This document shows positions 42,461 to 55,633 of a stretch of DNA of 64,000 nt, piece by piece. The stretch's first letter is position 1. Every line of letters starts with the position of its first letter. This DNA comes from Rheum nobile (taxonomy: Eukaryota; Streptophyta; Magnoliopsida; Caryophyllales; Polygonaceae). The stretch lies in the NCBI GenBank assembly GCA_027886185.1, contig WOAB01000476.1:2294001-2358000 (forward strand). The letters are read 5' to 3'. The notes under the pieces were generated by a model. The model did no database searches. It saw nothing but the letters and a program-made list of their open reading frames with translations, and was not told where the DNA came from. The translations under genes were made by a program, and so were the position numbers.

Positions 42461-45400
42461 TTAGATCTTCAATGATGTATTGAACATATCGGTAATACAA
42501 TCATCATCATCCAAGTCAATGACTTCATTGTTCTTTGGTTTTCTGATTCTTTCAAGCTCTGAATTCAGATCTTCAAGCTGCCGTCGTATTTTATTACCAC
42601 TGTCTGGTAATCTGGCAATGGTAGCCTGTTAACGAAAACACAGAAAAAGAAGCAGCGTCACAGCTTGGAATGAGGTTATTAAAATCGTAGGTCTGAAAGT
42701 TTGTAACCCGTGGCTGTTGCATAAGAACTTATTTGTACCTTCTTTTATAAGGTAAGAATTGGGTTAGACTCAAGTATATGTACCTTGTTTGATAACAGGT
42801 GAGAAAGCCGAGTGATCTTCTCCATCATTTGTGATTCAGTCATTTTGCCGACACTATCTGGGGAAGGCTTATTCTCGAATTGTTGTGCTCTTACATCCCT
42901 TGGGTTGAATGCAAATTTTGCAAAATCAGCCCTATTAATGGTCACATGAGTGTTAATACTAATTAACAAATGCCAAAAAGAAAATATCACAGATCAGAGT
43001 TACTTGACATAATTGACATTCTTCATTCATACCCATCATCTTGGCGTTTTGGTACATGATATGAGTGTGTATTCCTCATAGTCACAGTTTCCTTTACCCT
43101 GAACAAAGAAGGAAAGAGCAAACGATGTGAAGTATTTCAAAGCCAGCTCTAGTAGGCAGTAGCATTAGAACTCAATAGGCGCTGTCTGGTGGCAAGATGC
43201 CACTCCAATAGTTATGAATATGTTATTTTGACGATGGTAAATACAAAATACTGAATCATAAACTCCGATAAGTTGATTACTGTAACATTATTAGCTTGGG
43301 TGGGTTAGATGTATAATGTTGCTACCGCATCTGGATTTTCAAGCACATAATAAAGGCTACAATTTACAAGCAACTATAAGCTCTCAACAAGACACGGCGA
43401 GAGAAGAAGATTCCGGTTCCTTACCTTACTGAATCCTCATCTTGCAAAGCTGGTGTAGGCTCTGTCTTGGAATATAGCAAGCTGTGGTGACTAACTCCTC
43501 CAATACCAAGGGATTCTAGAAACTTCATGTGAGCTTTTAAGGACTCACTCCTGATTGGGCATATTAGGAGATTAGCCATTGTTGAAAATTCATATTATCA
43601 TACACTCGTGTACTCAGAATAATGTGCAATCAGATACAGATGTGAGTAAATTCCAAAATTCAGGAAAAAATGTAAAAATCCTAAGGAGTGGCAGGCAGGT
43701 ATCTGGATCTAGTTTTTATCCTTAATTTTATCGTCATAGTTGGACATTCGAAGAATGTGCTTGCCTGGATGTTTGAAAATAAAACTAGAAACCAAATTAA
43801 ATTAGCAGCAAGACTTACAAAACAATCTGGTGATTGTGTTCCTCGTATAGCTGCTGCTGAGTGGGAGAAACATCAAAACCGTCTTTGGGAAGACTGAAAA
43901 GCTCCTTTAGATCCTGAAAGTGAAAGGCAAAACAAGTAAGCAATATAAGGATGAGAGGTGACCAGCAGGTGCGAATACACAAAACTTTAAGGGTTAGAAC
44001 ATGCCTGCTTACTGAAGTAACGAGTTTGTTCTTTTTGTTCCGTGGCAGTTTTGAACAAGCCACCCTTGAAAATCTGAAATGAAACATACATGTATCATAT
44101 TCCTCAATTCAATTCTTTGTTTATCAACTCTAGTGAATGCAAGTTGGGGAGCAGAGCAGAAAGAATTGAACAAAAACGTCATGAACCTGCATCCGGTATA
44201 TCTTTTCTTCAATTGTACCACATGTCATCAATCTGTATACAAGAACATCTTTCTTTTGTCCAATCCGGTATGCACGATCAACACTTTGGTTATCCATACT
44301 GCAAAAGAGTCAAGCATACGCTTACACATAAATTTTAGGAGCACAAAATGCTATAATGAACTTTTGACCAATCAAAATAGGCAACACCGCAAGGCCCAAA
44401 GTAGATTTAGTTTTCTTATTGATGCCAAGAAACATGAAGAATTAATCACATAACTAGAAACTAAGACTTCTGTTTAAGACCAGCAGAAGAAGTCAGTAAC
44501 AGAAACATGCTCTTTCAAGCAAAAGCTCTGATCACATCGTAATTATTTGTTAGGATTATTAAAAATATATATTAAGATCCTCTACTACAATAACAAAAAT
44601 GAGTTCAAGCTAGATAGGGAAAAAGTATATAAAGACCTTGGATTCCAAGCAGGATCAACAACAATTACTCGGTCCGCTTTTGTAAGTGTGAGACCAAGAC
44701 CCCCAACTTGTGATGTCAAGAGAAATATGGGAGCTCCCCGTCCTTCTTGAAAATCCTAGTTAAATAACGCATTTTGGAAGGGTCAGGGATACAAAGCAAC
44801 CAGATAATCTAGAAGTGAATCGACCACTGGATTAGACTACTAACATTTACAATCGTCAATCTATCACAGGCTTTTGTTGTGCCGTCGATGCGTTGGTACT
44901 TATAACCATTGGATAGCAGTGATTCCTGACGTTGAACAAACAATCAATTATAATGATCATCCAAGGAAAAAACAGACTAATACTACAGCTACAAGACAGC
45001 AACTTTTATTGTTTACAGAAAACTATTAATCACCTGGATGTGATTCAGCATCTTTCGAGTCTGAGAAAATATGAGAACATTGTGGCCTTGTGGAATTAGA
45101 TTTGCCTACAAAACAGGAAGTACAACATAATAGATTTAAAGGACATTCGAAGCAAGTTCTAGAGCAGATAGCTGTGGATGAGGTAGCACTAACCAATAAA
45201 GACATTATAAAAGATATCTTGCATGAAACATTATCATGTTCCTGCCGAAAATCATCCTCTGAGAATTCGGCAACATGCTTGGCCAACTTTGCAGCTAAAT
45301 CAAGATCTTCCCCATTAAGTGTTGAATCCATCCCATCCAATACATCCTCAGCTGCTCTTTTTGTCAAGAGATATGGATGATCACATATCTTTTTCAATAT

Positions 45401-48400
45401 CTATTTCACATTGGATACGCAACATGCTGTTTTAGAATAGCATAATTTGATATTGATACTAAAATTAAAGACTAAATCTATACATACAAAAGAGCAAGAC
45501 CCTAAAGAGGTGACAGAGGAAGCATGGGTGCATAGAAAACAAAAGAAAAGAAAAACAAGCAAAGAAGAAATATCTATTTATGATGCAAACTTGTTTCTAT
45601 CAGCATTATCATAAGCTTCTTCTTACATTCCTTCAATAAACATTTCTTTACACCAGACATTTTATCATTGATGACACTTATCCCTCTGCAGCATTATAGC
45701 ATGTGTAGTAAGCCATCATCACATCTTGGCTTTATTAGCTTTAACACTGTTCTCCCCATAACCCCATTTGGAATTTAAACAGGGAAAATTTCATGTCAAT
45801 ATTGTTATTGAGAGTTTGAGACAGTAATCAAAAGGAGCAATAAATCAGATATAGCTCATAAGTATCTTGAAAAAAGACAAATATTCCCAAGACAAAGGAT
45901 AGGGAGTGACAGAAGATAGTATATGGTAGTTCCAGATGCCAATAAACACAGCAGAGTGATCTTTACCGTGATTGCAGCTAGAGGAGAACCATCAAAAGAT
46001 GAAAGAACAAGCTCACTGTTCAAAAAAGCTTCATAGAGGCGTCGCTAGACCCATAAAAAAAAATAGATCAGCTTTTTGAGATTATATACCATTTATAAGA
46101 ATTGAAAAAATAAATATCATAAAATTGCAATTGCACCTGAACACTGGTCAGTCTTAACCAAACAATAATCTCATTCTTCTTAGAAAGCTTCACATTTTCT
46201 GTGTCACTTTTTTCATTGAAAACCTCACTTTTAAGGCGACGAAGAAAATATGGCTGGATACGTTCTCTTAGTTCCTGTAGAGAAAAATAAAATACACTTG
46301 AAAGTATGTAATTACAAGTACTCTTCTGCTTATTCCAACCAAAACAAAACCATTTAATACAATTACTTTAAGAAAAGATACAGGAGGACAAGACACAGAA
46401 TAACAGCAGAATCCAATCAACACATTAAACCTGATAACTTCACAGCAATTTTTGTAGGAAATGTTATTCATCTGGAAACTAAAAGTTATTTATGACAGAA
46501 GCATCTTCCCGTTACTCAAAACCATGATCCTTCATCCTCAGACACTCTATCCGACCAAGACGAGAAGGCACTCAAGGATATAATTGATTTGTTACCTTTG
46601 CAACTGTAGAACCAATACGCTTGTCCCTTTCAGTGGCCTTTTTATCATTTCCACGAAGAATAGGATTTTCGTATCTTTCCTTAAACCTATAAATTTTAAA
46701 AAGAGCTTTACACCATTAGTAACAAGTTCCAATTATAAGGCTGAGTACAAGCATTATGATGTTTACCACTTCTTGTCCCCCAGTAGATCTGGACAGCAGA
46801 AGTGGAATAAAGCCCAGAGTTCCTATTTCAGATACAAGCATTACACAAAGTTAGAAATTGCGTTTTCCATTTGTCAAAATCCAAAAAGCAAATAATATCA
46901 CTATCACTGATGAACTAAAAAAGTGTTTGACGACAAGAGTTTTTTGTACCTTAAGATTGTTCTGAATTGGAGTACCACTGATCACAATGCGGTGAGCACA
47001 CGGTACAGCAAGCAAACTTTGGGCCCTTTGGGTGCTTGGATTCTTGATTAAGTGGCCCTGAAATAAGTCAAATAAAATATGACATGTGATGCTATTATTA
47101 TCCACAAGAATCATATAAAAGAGCATAGGATATATGTTTAACTAAAAATAATGGATAAATTTGTGCAACTGGGAAAATGATAGATCATTGGACAAGCAGT
47201 AAGCAAAAAAGAGGCAGTGGCTGTTTGTTTGCATTTGGGTGAAAGATATTAGGAACTATTATCTGGCTTTGTGGCAGTAAAATAATAGTTGTACAGTTCC
47301 TAATATGACATGAAGAAGAATCGCTAATAATGTACCACTTGTGATATGTATACACAAAAGTTGATTTTGGATTTTACATTCCACACCAATTGTCAATGAC
47401 AGGAAATCATTTGATAATCACCGAGATTCAACCAAGTTCACTTTTGCGTAATGAGACAACCTCATCAAAATTTTCAGAACAATTCCTTTACACATATCTA
47501 CATGATCACAAGGTCACTCCCCTATAAAAAATCTGCATATTATAATAGCTCAAGAGGGTGTGAGTTCACTCAGTTCACCGACTAGCTCTGGTCATTGTTA
47601 TCCATGCTTTCTAAGAGTACTTGATATATACAACATCAACATCTTTCAGCTTGGCTTCTAAAAAACCTTTAGTTGTACAAGTTTTACATCTAGTAATGTG
47701 CATCAAACGAAGGTATCCCCTAGCGCAACTACTACAAACAAGTATGAGTTCTGAAAATTTTGTTCAAGATGTCAATCCATGGAAATTTATGACAAAGACC
47801 AAGCTAAATCACTACAAAACATTCTGCACCAACACTTTTTGTTGCACTAGTACTCATAAGAGTGACATGGTAGTACATAGAAAAACTGAACAAGTGAACA
47901 AAGGCACACATATGGTATATGAGTTTCGTCAATTACCTCATCAAGTATCATATAATCCCAAATAGGCTCATCCTCGTCATAGTCATCTCCAAGGGAGTTA
48001 GTTTGACATAGTTGTTTCCAATTATTCCGAACAATATCATACGTTGTTAGGATAATGCCTCCGTCCTTGAAAATATACAGCAGAAAAATACAAAAGAGCA
48101 TCATAACAGGTAAAACAACTATGAAAACTTATGATCTGCATCTGACTTATGCATCACAAACCTGAAGAACATATTGAAGTTCATACTGTCGAGTTCGTGA
48201 ACATGTTCCGAAGAATCTGCATGAGAAAAAAAGTTGTATGGTATAGCAACAAGAAAATAACTATTCTAATCCACATGCATAATGTTAGAGAAAATGTACT
48301 CACTCTCTAGTCCTCTCAGATAACCCCACAACAGCTAGCTCTTTGATCCAATGAGGTAGCAATGTCTTCGGAGCTACGATTATAACTCTTTTAATCAGGC

Positions 48401-50132
48401 GGCAATGGAACATACCAGCTAGAAAGCCACACATCTGAACACGGATAGGGGGAAAATGATTTATCATTCAGAAAAAGAAAAATGAATTTGTTTGGACAGA
48501 TGAGCAAGGATTCACCTGCATTGTTTTACCCAAACCCATGTCATCACCTAAAATCCCACCCTTCCCCTGGCAATGAAGAGACCAGAGCCAACTCAATCCA
48601 TCTCGTTGATGGGGGTAAAGCATTTTACCAATTTTGCCAGACAGCGTGTATGTAGACCTTGGCCCTTTGAAAGTGATAACATACTCATCCTCTGAACCGG
48701 CCTCCTTACAATCATCACCTTCCAAAATATTAACCGCCCTTGAACCATCATACTTCTCTTTCAACAAACGACTGTCCATTTTTTTAACAGCAGGCAAATT
48801 TGTAGACTCCACAATTACACAATCATCTTCACTTTCCTCTCCGTTACTAACACTAGAAACATAAGCTGTATGAAAAACAACAGGCTTAGTGTCAACAAGC
48901 TTAGGAGCACAATCACCTTCAACTTCCTTAGCATTTAGCAGATCCTTTCTACCAAAAAAGGCATCCCCTTCAGACTCATTAAGTCCACCATCTGCTTCTT
49001 TCTTCTGAAAGATCCCATTACCAGCATCTGATGATGAACTAGAGGAGTTTGAAGATTTGGAGAAAGAAGATCCAGCACTTGCATAATCTCCTAAGTCCTC
49101 TTCCACAGGAACAGGTTTGTGTTCAGCTGATTTAGGAATCTGTTTCTTCTCTATAGAGAGTAAATAAAACTTAGCACTCAATTGACTTTCTATATCCCTG
49201 ATCTCATTGGCACCCCCATCACGAACCTCCTCTTTCACAACCTTTGTCGTGGGTGGTGAATTGAAATCAAAGAGGTCCAAATCCTGACTTTCTTCCCGTT
49301 TCACATCGGAGTCCCTGCTGGTGACTGCCACTTTGCAAAGGCGCCGCCTTCCTTGGATCTTAACCTTCCCAGGCTTCTCTTTCTCTGTGACTATTGTTCA
49401 ATCATCAAAGTGAGCATGATATATCAACACAAAGTAAATCCTATGATTTGAGAAACTTACCGGTTGGAACATCATGATCGGCAATCTCGGGGTGATTGTT
49501 GACACAGGGATGGCTGACATCAGCCTCATTGCGGTCGGAGCATTCGAAAGATGTCTCGGAACTTCCCACTGTAACCTCAGATGTTTCAGAACTTTCGATA
49601 TTGACCTCAGATGTTTGGGCCATTCCAGCATTAGGTTCAGAAGGATGCGAAACCCCTGAAGAATAAACCGGTAATCAGCACAACTCTAGTTAAAGGCATG
49701 TCTAACAAAATAGGGTTAGGGTTTAAAGAGGAGGCAGGGGAAATGATTAGAATGGTAGATGGAGAAAAAGAGAGACCTAGAGGAGAATCGAAATCGACAA
49801 TCCCGGAGAAGTTAGGGAACTCGTATTCAGCAGATGAAGGGAGCTTGCAAGGAGGGCGACCACCTTGGGCTGAGCTCAGCATAGAAGGATCGTCTTCTAC
49901 GCCTGAAATTAGAGCGAGTACTTTAGACAATAGTCACCATGAAACGAAAATAGAAACGTATAAATGGTGAGAGGAAGAGAGAGAAACCGAGAGAGAAGAA
50001 AGAGGGGGTGGTGGATGGAGGAGGCTTGTAACGCGAAGCGGTAGCAGAGAGGAGAAGGCGATGGCGGTCGTTGAGACTGAGGGGCTTCTTCTTCGCTGTC
50101 GTCTTCGTCTTCTTCTCCAGTTCGCCGGCCAT
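42461..50132 (-). CDS. CHR24: SNF2-family chromatin remodeller, ERCC6-like, CHR24 type (23 exons, 1128 aa)
   Basis: DNA-dependent ATPase of the SNF2 superfamily, nuclear, similar to Arabidopsis CHROMATIN REMODELING 24. Exons read on the minus strand: 50132-49988, 49902-49777, 49655-49461, 49390-48516, 48434-48304, 48216-48162, 48065-47937, 47057-46950, 46822-46767, 46686-46596, 46274-46137, 46044-45967, 45400-45194, 45105-45034, 44925-44845, 44755-44637, 44298-44187, 44073-44005, 43913-43819, 43550-43425, 43098-43033, 42931-42784, 42625-42461. Joined they give one frame of 1129 codons including stop. The start MAGELEKK is followed by KPLSLNDRH, a CHR24 N-terminal motif. Exon 4 ends with the Walker A GDDMGLGKTMQ; the DEGH box spans exons 7-8; SGTPIQNNLKELW follows; helicase-C motifs (LIFSQTRKML, TSQVGGLGLTLTKADRV, DRAYRIGQ) are in exons 14-17. 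All key motifs are intact. Intron 18 uses a GC donor. LINE copy 4 lies 120 bp upstream. Confidence 0.93.
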
Positions 50133-50252
50133 GGCTACACGTCTCCCCAGAAACTCCCGCTTTCTGCAATCAAATTTGAATATTTTCAAAATGAAGAAGC
50201 AGACTCGAGAGGCAGCGAGATGGATAGCAAAGAGCCCAAAACACAAACCGTC
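50133..50252 (-). promoter_or_regulatory. Remaining CHR24 5' flank between ATG and LINE copy 4
   Basis: Only 120 bp separate the CHR24 start codon from the A-tail of LINE copy 4. This piece probably belongs to the 5' untranslated region. No TATA box is evident. The promoter must either be very short, or lie beyond or within the LINE. Confidence 0.5.
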
Positions 50253-50285
50253 TTTTTTCTTTTTCTTTTTTTTAGTAGAAAATAA

Positions 50286-53200
50286 TTAGATTAGTCTTAG
50301 CTGCGATGTGAAGATCAACCCTAGAGCATCCTTGCGAATGAGATCCCAAAGTTTTGAATCAAGATTTAGGTTAGAAACAAGTGGTGAAAAACTAAGTTTA
50401 GCAATGCGGTCAGCAATACGGTTCACCTCCCGAAAATGTGTCTAAAACGAACCTCCTGAAAGAAATAAATGGCTACAAGAATGTCAGCAACAACTATTTT
50501 AATCTCCCAGGGACAATCCCAGATGCCCTTAATAGCATTTATAAGGCAAAGATTGTCTCCCTCAATTTGAAGTTTTTTAATGTTTAGGATCTTGGCATGA
50601 TTAATGCTATTTTTTAAGGCTAGTGCTTCAGTCATGAGAATATTATTATACCCACTTCGTTTGCTTTCCATGTGGATTACTTCGGCTTTGTCATTTCTGA
50701 TAATGAAACCAATACCAGCTTCATCATTGGCTAGTTTTGATCCATCAAAATTGATTTTGTAAAAATTATGAATTGGTTTTTCCCATTTTAGGAATTTTAA
50801 TTTCCTAATTTGTTGTGGTTTCCTCTTTACTTAGGGCAATGCATCAATATCGGAATTTATGGTGTTATTCTAGTTTTTAATTAGAGTGGTGATATATTGC
50901 GAGAGATCCTTAATTCTAATACTAGGATCAGAATTAAATATGAGTTGATTTTTGTTAATCCAAAGTCCCCACCAAGTATTGATGAGGCATATGAATTCTT
51001 GCTTACTAAGGAGGGAGGTTAGTTCAACCAAAATGTCCCTTGTTTTTTTTGTTTGTAGTGTCTAGGTTTCTGACTATGGTTTCAATTTTCGGATTTTGTC
51101 GTTTGATGTGTTTGAGCGTGAAGGAACATTGTGTGAGAAAGTGGATAAGGTCTTCGAGAGGGTTATCGCAAGAATCACAAGCAAGGGGAACAGGAACATG
51201 TTTCATGACTAATCTTTGTTTGGTGGATAAACCATCTTGACAGATTTTCCAAATGAAGTTTTGTACCTTTGGGTAAGTGTCTAGTTTCCAAATCCAGGCC
51301 AGGTTGTTATTGGAGGGTGTTTGTTGTTTAGTGATTAGTTTGAATGCCGATTTTGTAGTGAATCAGCCATTTCTACTGGGCCCCCAATACAGTCTATCAG
51401 GGATAGAGTGTATTGGGATTGGTATGTCAAGTATTTTGTTAACATCAGTTGGATTGAGGATTTCTTGTAGTTTGGTGTAATTCCATGTTTTATCATTGTT
51501 GATGAATTCATTTACTTTAATATTAGTGTTGATAGTTGTGTGTGGTAGGGTGTTATTTCTAAGATTAATATCTGATATCCAATTGTCAGCCCAGAAGTTA
51601 ATGGAGTTTCCATCTCCGACAAGCCATTGGAGGCCAGAATGGAATTCCTTTCTTTGTTTGAGTAGTTGTGACCATTGCCAAGAGTGATTTCCTTTTCTAC
51701 TATAATGGAGAATATTGATATCTTTGAGATATTTTTCGGTGATGATTTTGATCCATATATTATTTGGCTCAGCTAGGATTTTCCATAAGAGTTTCATCTG
51801 TAATGCTTTGTTCATATCTTGTGTCTTTCTGATACCATTACCTCCATTTTCTTTATTTTTGCATATTTTATCCAAGCCTATTAAGAGTTTATAAGATTGA
51901 TCCTTATTCCAGAAGAACGTTCTATTAAGAGCATCAAGGTCTTTGTGGATGTAGGATGATAGCATGAAACTTTGCATAATGTAATTTGGTTTAGCCACCA
52001 AGTTAGATTTAATCAGGGTTGTTCTACCTTCTTGTGAGAGTGAATTTGCTTTCCATTTTGTGAGTTGCTTAGTGGTTGACAAAATGGTATCCTTAAAAGT
52101 GTCTTGGTTTACTTTTCCATTTATAATAGGACACCCTAAGTATTTTTCGAGGGATGTCGTACTTGGGATACTAAGTACTGATTGTATGATGTTTTTTGTG
52201 TTAGTAGAAGTGTTATTGGTAGTTTGGAAGGCTGATTTGTGGTAGTTGACAGACTGTCCTGAAATGGAACAGTATTCTTCGATGATAGTCTTAATTTTAA
52301 AGCATGCCGATTGGTTGGCTTTGCCAAATATGAGGATATCAGCAGCAAAGGATAAAAAGGGAATATTGGTCCCTCTTCTAGAGATTTGGAAGCCCAATTT
52401 GTTATTGCTACAATTGCTTTCGTTTTGTAATTTTCTTGCTAGTATTTCAGCTAGTATGAAAAGGAAGGGTGATAAAGGGTCGCCTTGACGCAGACCTCTT
52501 TAGGGGTAAAAAATATCAGTTGGTCCGTTATTGACGAGCACTGAGAAGGAGACTGTTTCAATGCATTATTTGATCCACCCAATGAATCGAGTGGCAAATC
52601 CAAAATTTTCTAGGACTTTGAGAATAAAATCTCATTCAATCTTGTCGTATGCTTTTTCCATGTCGAGTTTGATTGCTACACATCCCTCCTTTCCTTTCTT
52701 CGAACGGAAAGAATGGAAAATCTCGTGAGCTATAAGGATATTGTCTTGTATTGCCCGGTCTGCTACAAAAGCACCTTATAAGGGGTGAATTAATTTATTT
52801 AGAATAGGTTTCATTATATCGGTCATGATTTTGGAGATTACTTTATAGATAGTGGAGCATAGACTGATGGGTCTATAGTGGTTAGTAGAGTTTGGGTTTT
52901 CACATTTTGGAATAAGGGTGATAAAGGTGTGGTTTATTTGTTTAAGGAGTTTTCCGGAGTGAAAGAAGCTTTTAACAGATGTAATGACCATAGGCCCTAC
53001 AATATTCCAGTATTTTTGGTAGAATAAAGCAGACATCCCATCAGGACCTGGGGATTTGTTGTTGCCAATTCCAAAAATCGCATTTTTAATTTCCTCATTT
53101 GTGACGGGTTTGGTAAGTGATACGTTATCTTGGTTAGTGATCTCACTGTTTATGTTTGTGAGGTATTGTGTGAGAATATTATTGTCTATGTTGCTTTTCT

Positions 53201-54431
53201 TAAATCTTCTTTCAAAATCTGATCTAATTTCGTTACGAATGTTTTCCAGTCCAATTATGATGGTACCTTCATTAGTACGGATTTCTCTTATTATTTTCCG
53301 ATTCCGTCTGCATGTAGCAATGCGGTGAAAGTAACTAGAATTGGTATCAATTGATTTTATATGTTTTGTTTTAGCACGTTGACTCCAATATTTTCTGTGG
53401 AAAGAAAGACGGTTTTCCTTTTTCGATATTAATTTGTTTTGTTTAGTAATGAGGTTTTGTGATGGGTTGGTAATTATTTCTTTTTGGATAGAGGTTAATG
53501 ATTCCTCCACTTCTTTAAGTTGTTTAAAGATATTTCCAAATGTTGTTTTATTCCAATGTTTAGCGCTTACTTTAAGTGCATAGGTCTTTTTGATGAGGTT
53601 AAACATGTGAGAACCCCTCGTGTTGATATGCCAGGCCTGTCTCACAATGTTTTCAAAGTCTTTTCGAAATGTCCAGATTTTCTAAAATCTAAAGGTTTGA
53701 GCTTTGATATGAGATTGGTTTTCTAATATAACAGATATAGGGTAGTGATCCGAGGTTGTAATTGCATGGTTTTTTGTGAAGATGTCTGGGAACCATTGTA
53801 AAATTTGGTCATGAACCAGGGTTCTATCTAGTTTTGAGTATTGATTGTCAATCTCTGTTCTGTTTTTTCTCCAGGTGAAATACCCACCTTGGGTTGGAAT
53901 ATCAATGAGATCACATTTATTTTTAAAGTTCCTTAGTCTAAGAAATTTCGATGGTGGGAGATGAGCACCACCGATCTTTTCAATATTATTTTGTATTTCG
54001 TTGAGGTCTCCAATTAGAATACATGGAAGATTTGTCTGTAAGACGAAGCTTGCTAGCCTAGACCAAAAGTGATGTTTCTCATTTTCTCTTGGGGGAGCGT
54101 AAATGAAGATCATCATGATACAAATTGCTTTGTCCAATATTTTGTATTTAATCGCAATAAAACGGGGATCTATATGGGAAAGTTCACAAACTTCGTTATA
54201 TAGCTGGTATGATTTCCACATGACACATAAGCCACTTGAAAATCCTACTGCTGGAGAGAAATGGAAGTTATTAAAGCCATCTTTCCTCCAAAGAAGTTGT
54301 TATGGTTCTTTGTTTGTTCTAGTTTCAACTAAAGCCATAATTTGTATTTTTTCAATTTTACAAAAGGACTGGATGTCAGTCCAGAGGTTTTTACGCCCAA
54401 TGCCTCTATAATTCCAAAGGCTTATCTTCAT
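50286..54431 (-). pseudogene. LINE copy 4 ORF2 (endonuclease, reverse transcriptase, RNase H)
   Basis: The ORF2 start ATG is at 54431-54429. Endonuclease: MIFIYAPPRENEKHHFW, LIGDLNEIQNNIEK, FTWRKNRTEIDNQYSKLDR. Reverse transcriptase: SPGPDGMSALFYQKYW, NSTNHYRPISLCSTIYK and GRTTLIKSNL. The catalytic box reads FAADI (near 52340) instead of FADDI, so one metal-binding Asp is lost. Then a zinc-binding linker (CDSCDNPLEDLIHFLTQC) and RNase H (QIEGDNLCLINAIKGIWDCP). There are several stops and frameshifts, for example near 52500, 53690 and 50423. Confidence 0.86.
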
Positions 54432-55633
54432 TTAAACACTTTGGGATTGTTTTGCAAGTAAGTTGGTCTTGCTATTTTATGGGGGTGGTGATATAGTACC
54501 ATAGTGAGAGGTTTGATCTCAAATTCCGGTAATGGGTGATTAATAGAGTAATTATTGGTTGACCCCATAAGGAGATTATTTGTGTAGAGCTTGGAGAAGG
54601 AAACAAATGCTTTAGCAAAAAGGTAGTACCGAGAGATTGTATGAAAATAGTATTTGGCTGAAAAAAGATAATCACCAAATATGTTGTTTGGAAAATAAGT
54701 GTTAGTTGTAAGACAAATATGAAACAGAGGGTTGTTATAGGATAACAATTTATAGTACAGAGATCTAAGAGTCATTAGTTCAGTGATCCTCAAAGGGGTG
54801 AAACACATGTAGGTCTTGGTGGTATATTGCATGAGAATGTTTATTATACAAGTACTGGAGGTGATCCAGATTTGGGAACAAGTGTTGGTAGATTGTATGA
54901 GGCTGTTTATTGTACAAGTACTGGAGGTGATCCAGATTTGGGAACAAGTGTTGGTGCATCTGATGAGTGCAGAAAGAGGGATATTTGTAGCAGAAAGGGG
55001 AGATATCAATCTCACAGTCTTCCACTTGTTGCTTGAGGAGTGAAACTGCAAAACAATACAAAAACAACAAAGCCAGTAATTGATGGTTTGACACATCAAA
55101 TACAACCATAGCCATGTAATGGTAAAGCCATTTAAGTGGAGATGATAGGATACAAACCCTGTAAAAGTAAAGTATACCCATTTAGCATCTAAAGAGTGAA
55201 GACATATAGTTTTATAGTAAAGATATGATATTTTCAGAATAGGGTACTGATCATCATAACTATTAATAGAGTATTTGTGAGATAAATGAGTATTATACCT
55301 GAAGTTGGGCAAATCACAGCAGGGAAATCCAGATAACAGATAATAGCCATATGGAAAAATCCTAAAATAGCCAAAATCTAGATGGAGGAAGTTGTGCACA
55401 TATTTCAGTAGATAATTAGCATTGCAAGGAGATTGGATCAAGTAAAGGAGATAGCAGTAGTGATTGTTCATAAATAAACGAGGGCAGAACAAATTCATTG
55501 ATAGAATGGAGGTTTGTGAAACCTTATGGTGAGGGTTTGCCTCAATGATTATGTGTTCTGAGCAGGCTTGTGAAGCCTGACAGACCTTAGGCGGGATACC
55601 AAACAACAAAGTCTTTATAGGAATAACCCTCAT
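54428..55633 (-). CDS. LINE copy 4 ORF1, Cys/Tyr/Ser-rich, no known domain (401 aa)
   Basis: An open frame of 401 codons on the minus strand ends in NNPKVFK with TGA at 54430-54428, overlapping the ORF2 ATG by ATGA. Composition is Tyr, Cys, Leu, Asn, Ile and Ser rich, like copies 2 and 3, but sequence similarity to those is low. A 66-bp tandem duplication (54824-54955) repeats the motif CTNTCSQIWITSSTC in frame. Upstream minus-strand frames at 55760-56125 and 56261-56446 appear to be interrupted parts of the same protein. No nucleic-acid-binding motif is seen. Confidence 0.5.
   Translation of the reverse strand: MRVIPIKTLLFGIPPKVCQASQACSEHIIIEANPHHKVSQTSILSMNLFCPRLFMNNHYCYLLYLIQSPCNANYLLKYVHNFLHLDFGYFRIFPYGYYLLSGFPCCDLPNFRYNTHLSHKYSINSYDDQYPILKISYLYYKTICLHSLDAKWVYFTFTGFVSYHLHLNGFTITWLWLYLMCQTINYWLCCFCIVLQFHSSSNKWKTVRLISPLSATNIPLSALIRCTNTCSQIWITSSTCTINSLIQSTNTCSQIWITSSTCIINILMQYTTKTYMCFTPLRITELMTLRSLYYKLLSYNNPLFHICLTTNTYFPNNIFGDYLFSAKYYFHTISRYYLFAKAFVSFSKLYTNNLLMGSTNNYSINHPLPEFEIKPLTMVLYHHPHKIARPTYLQNNPKVFK
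54824..54955 (-). repeat. 66-bp tandem duplication inside LINE copy 4 ORF1
   Basis: 54839-54889 and 54905-54955 are 51-bp copies differing at one base. The spacing is 66 bp, that is 22 codons, so the frame is kept. Confidence 0.9.

Noticed and set aside
47058..47936. A transposon in the longest CHR24 intron
   Set aside because: Apart from one short hairpin there are no terminal repeats, duplications or coding remnants.
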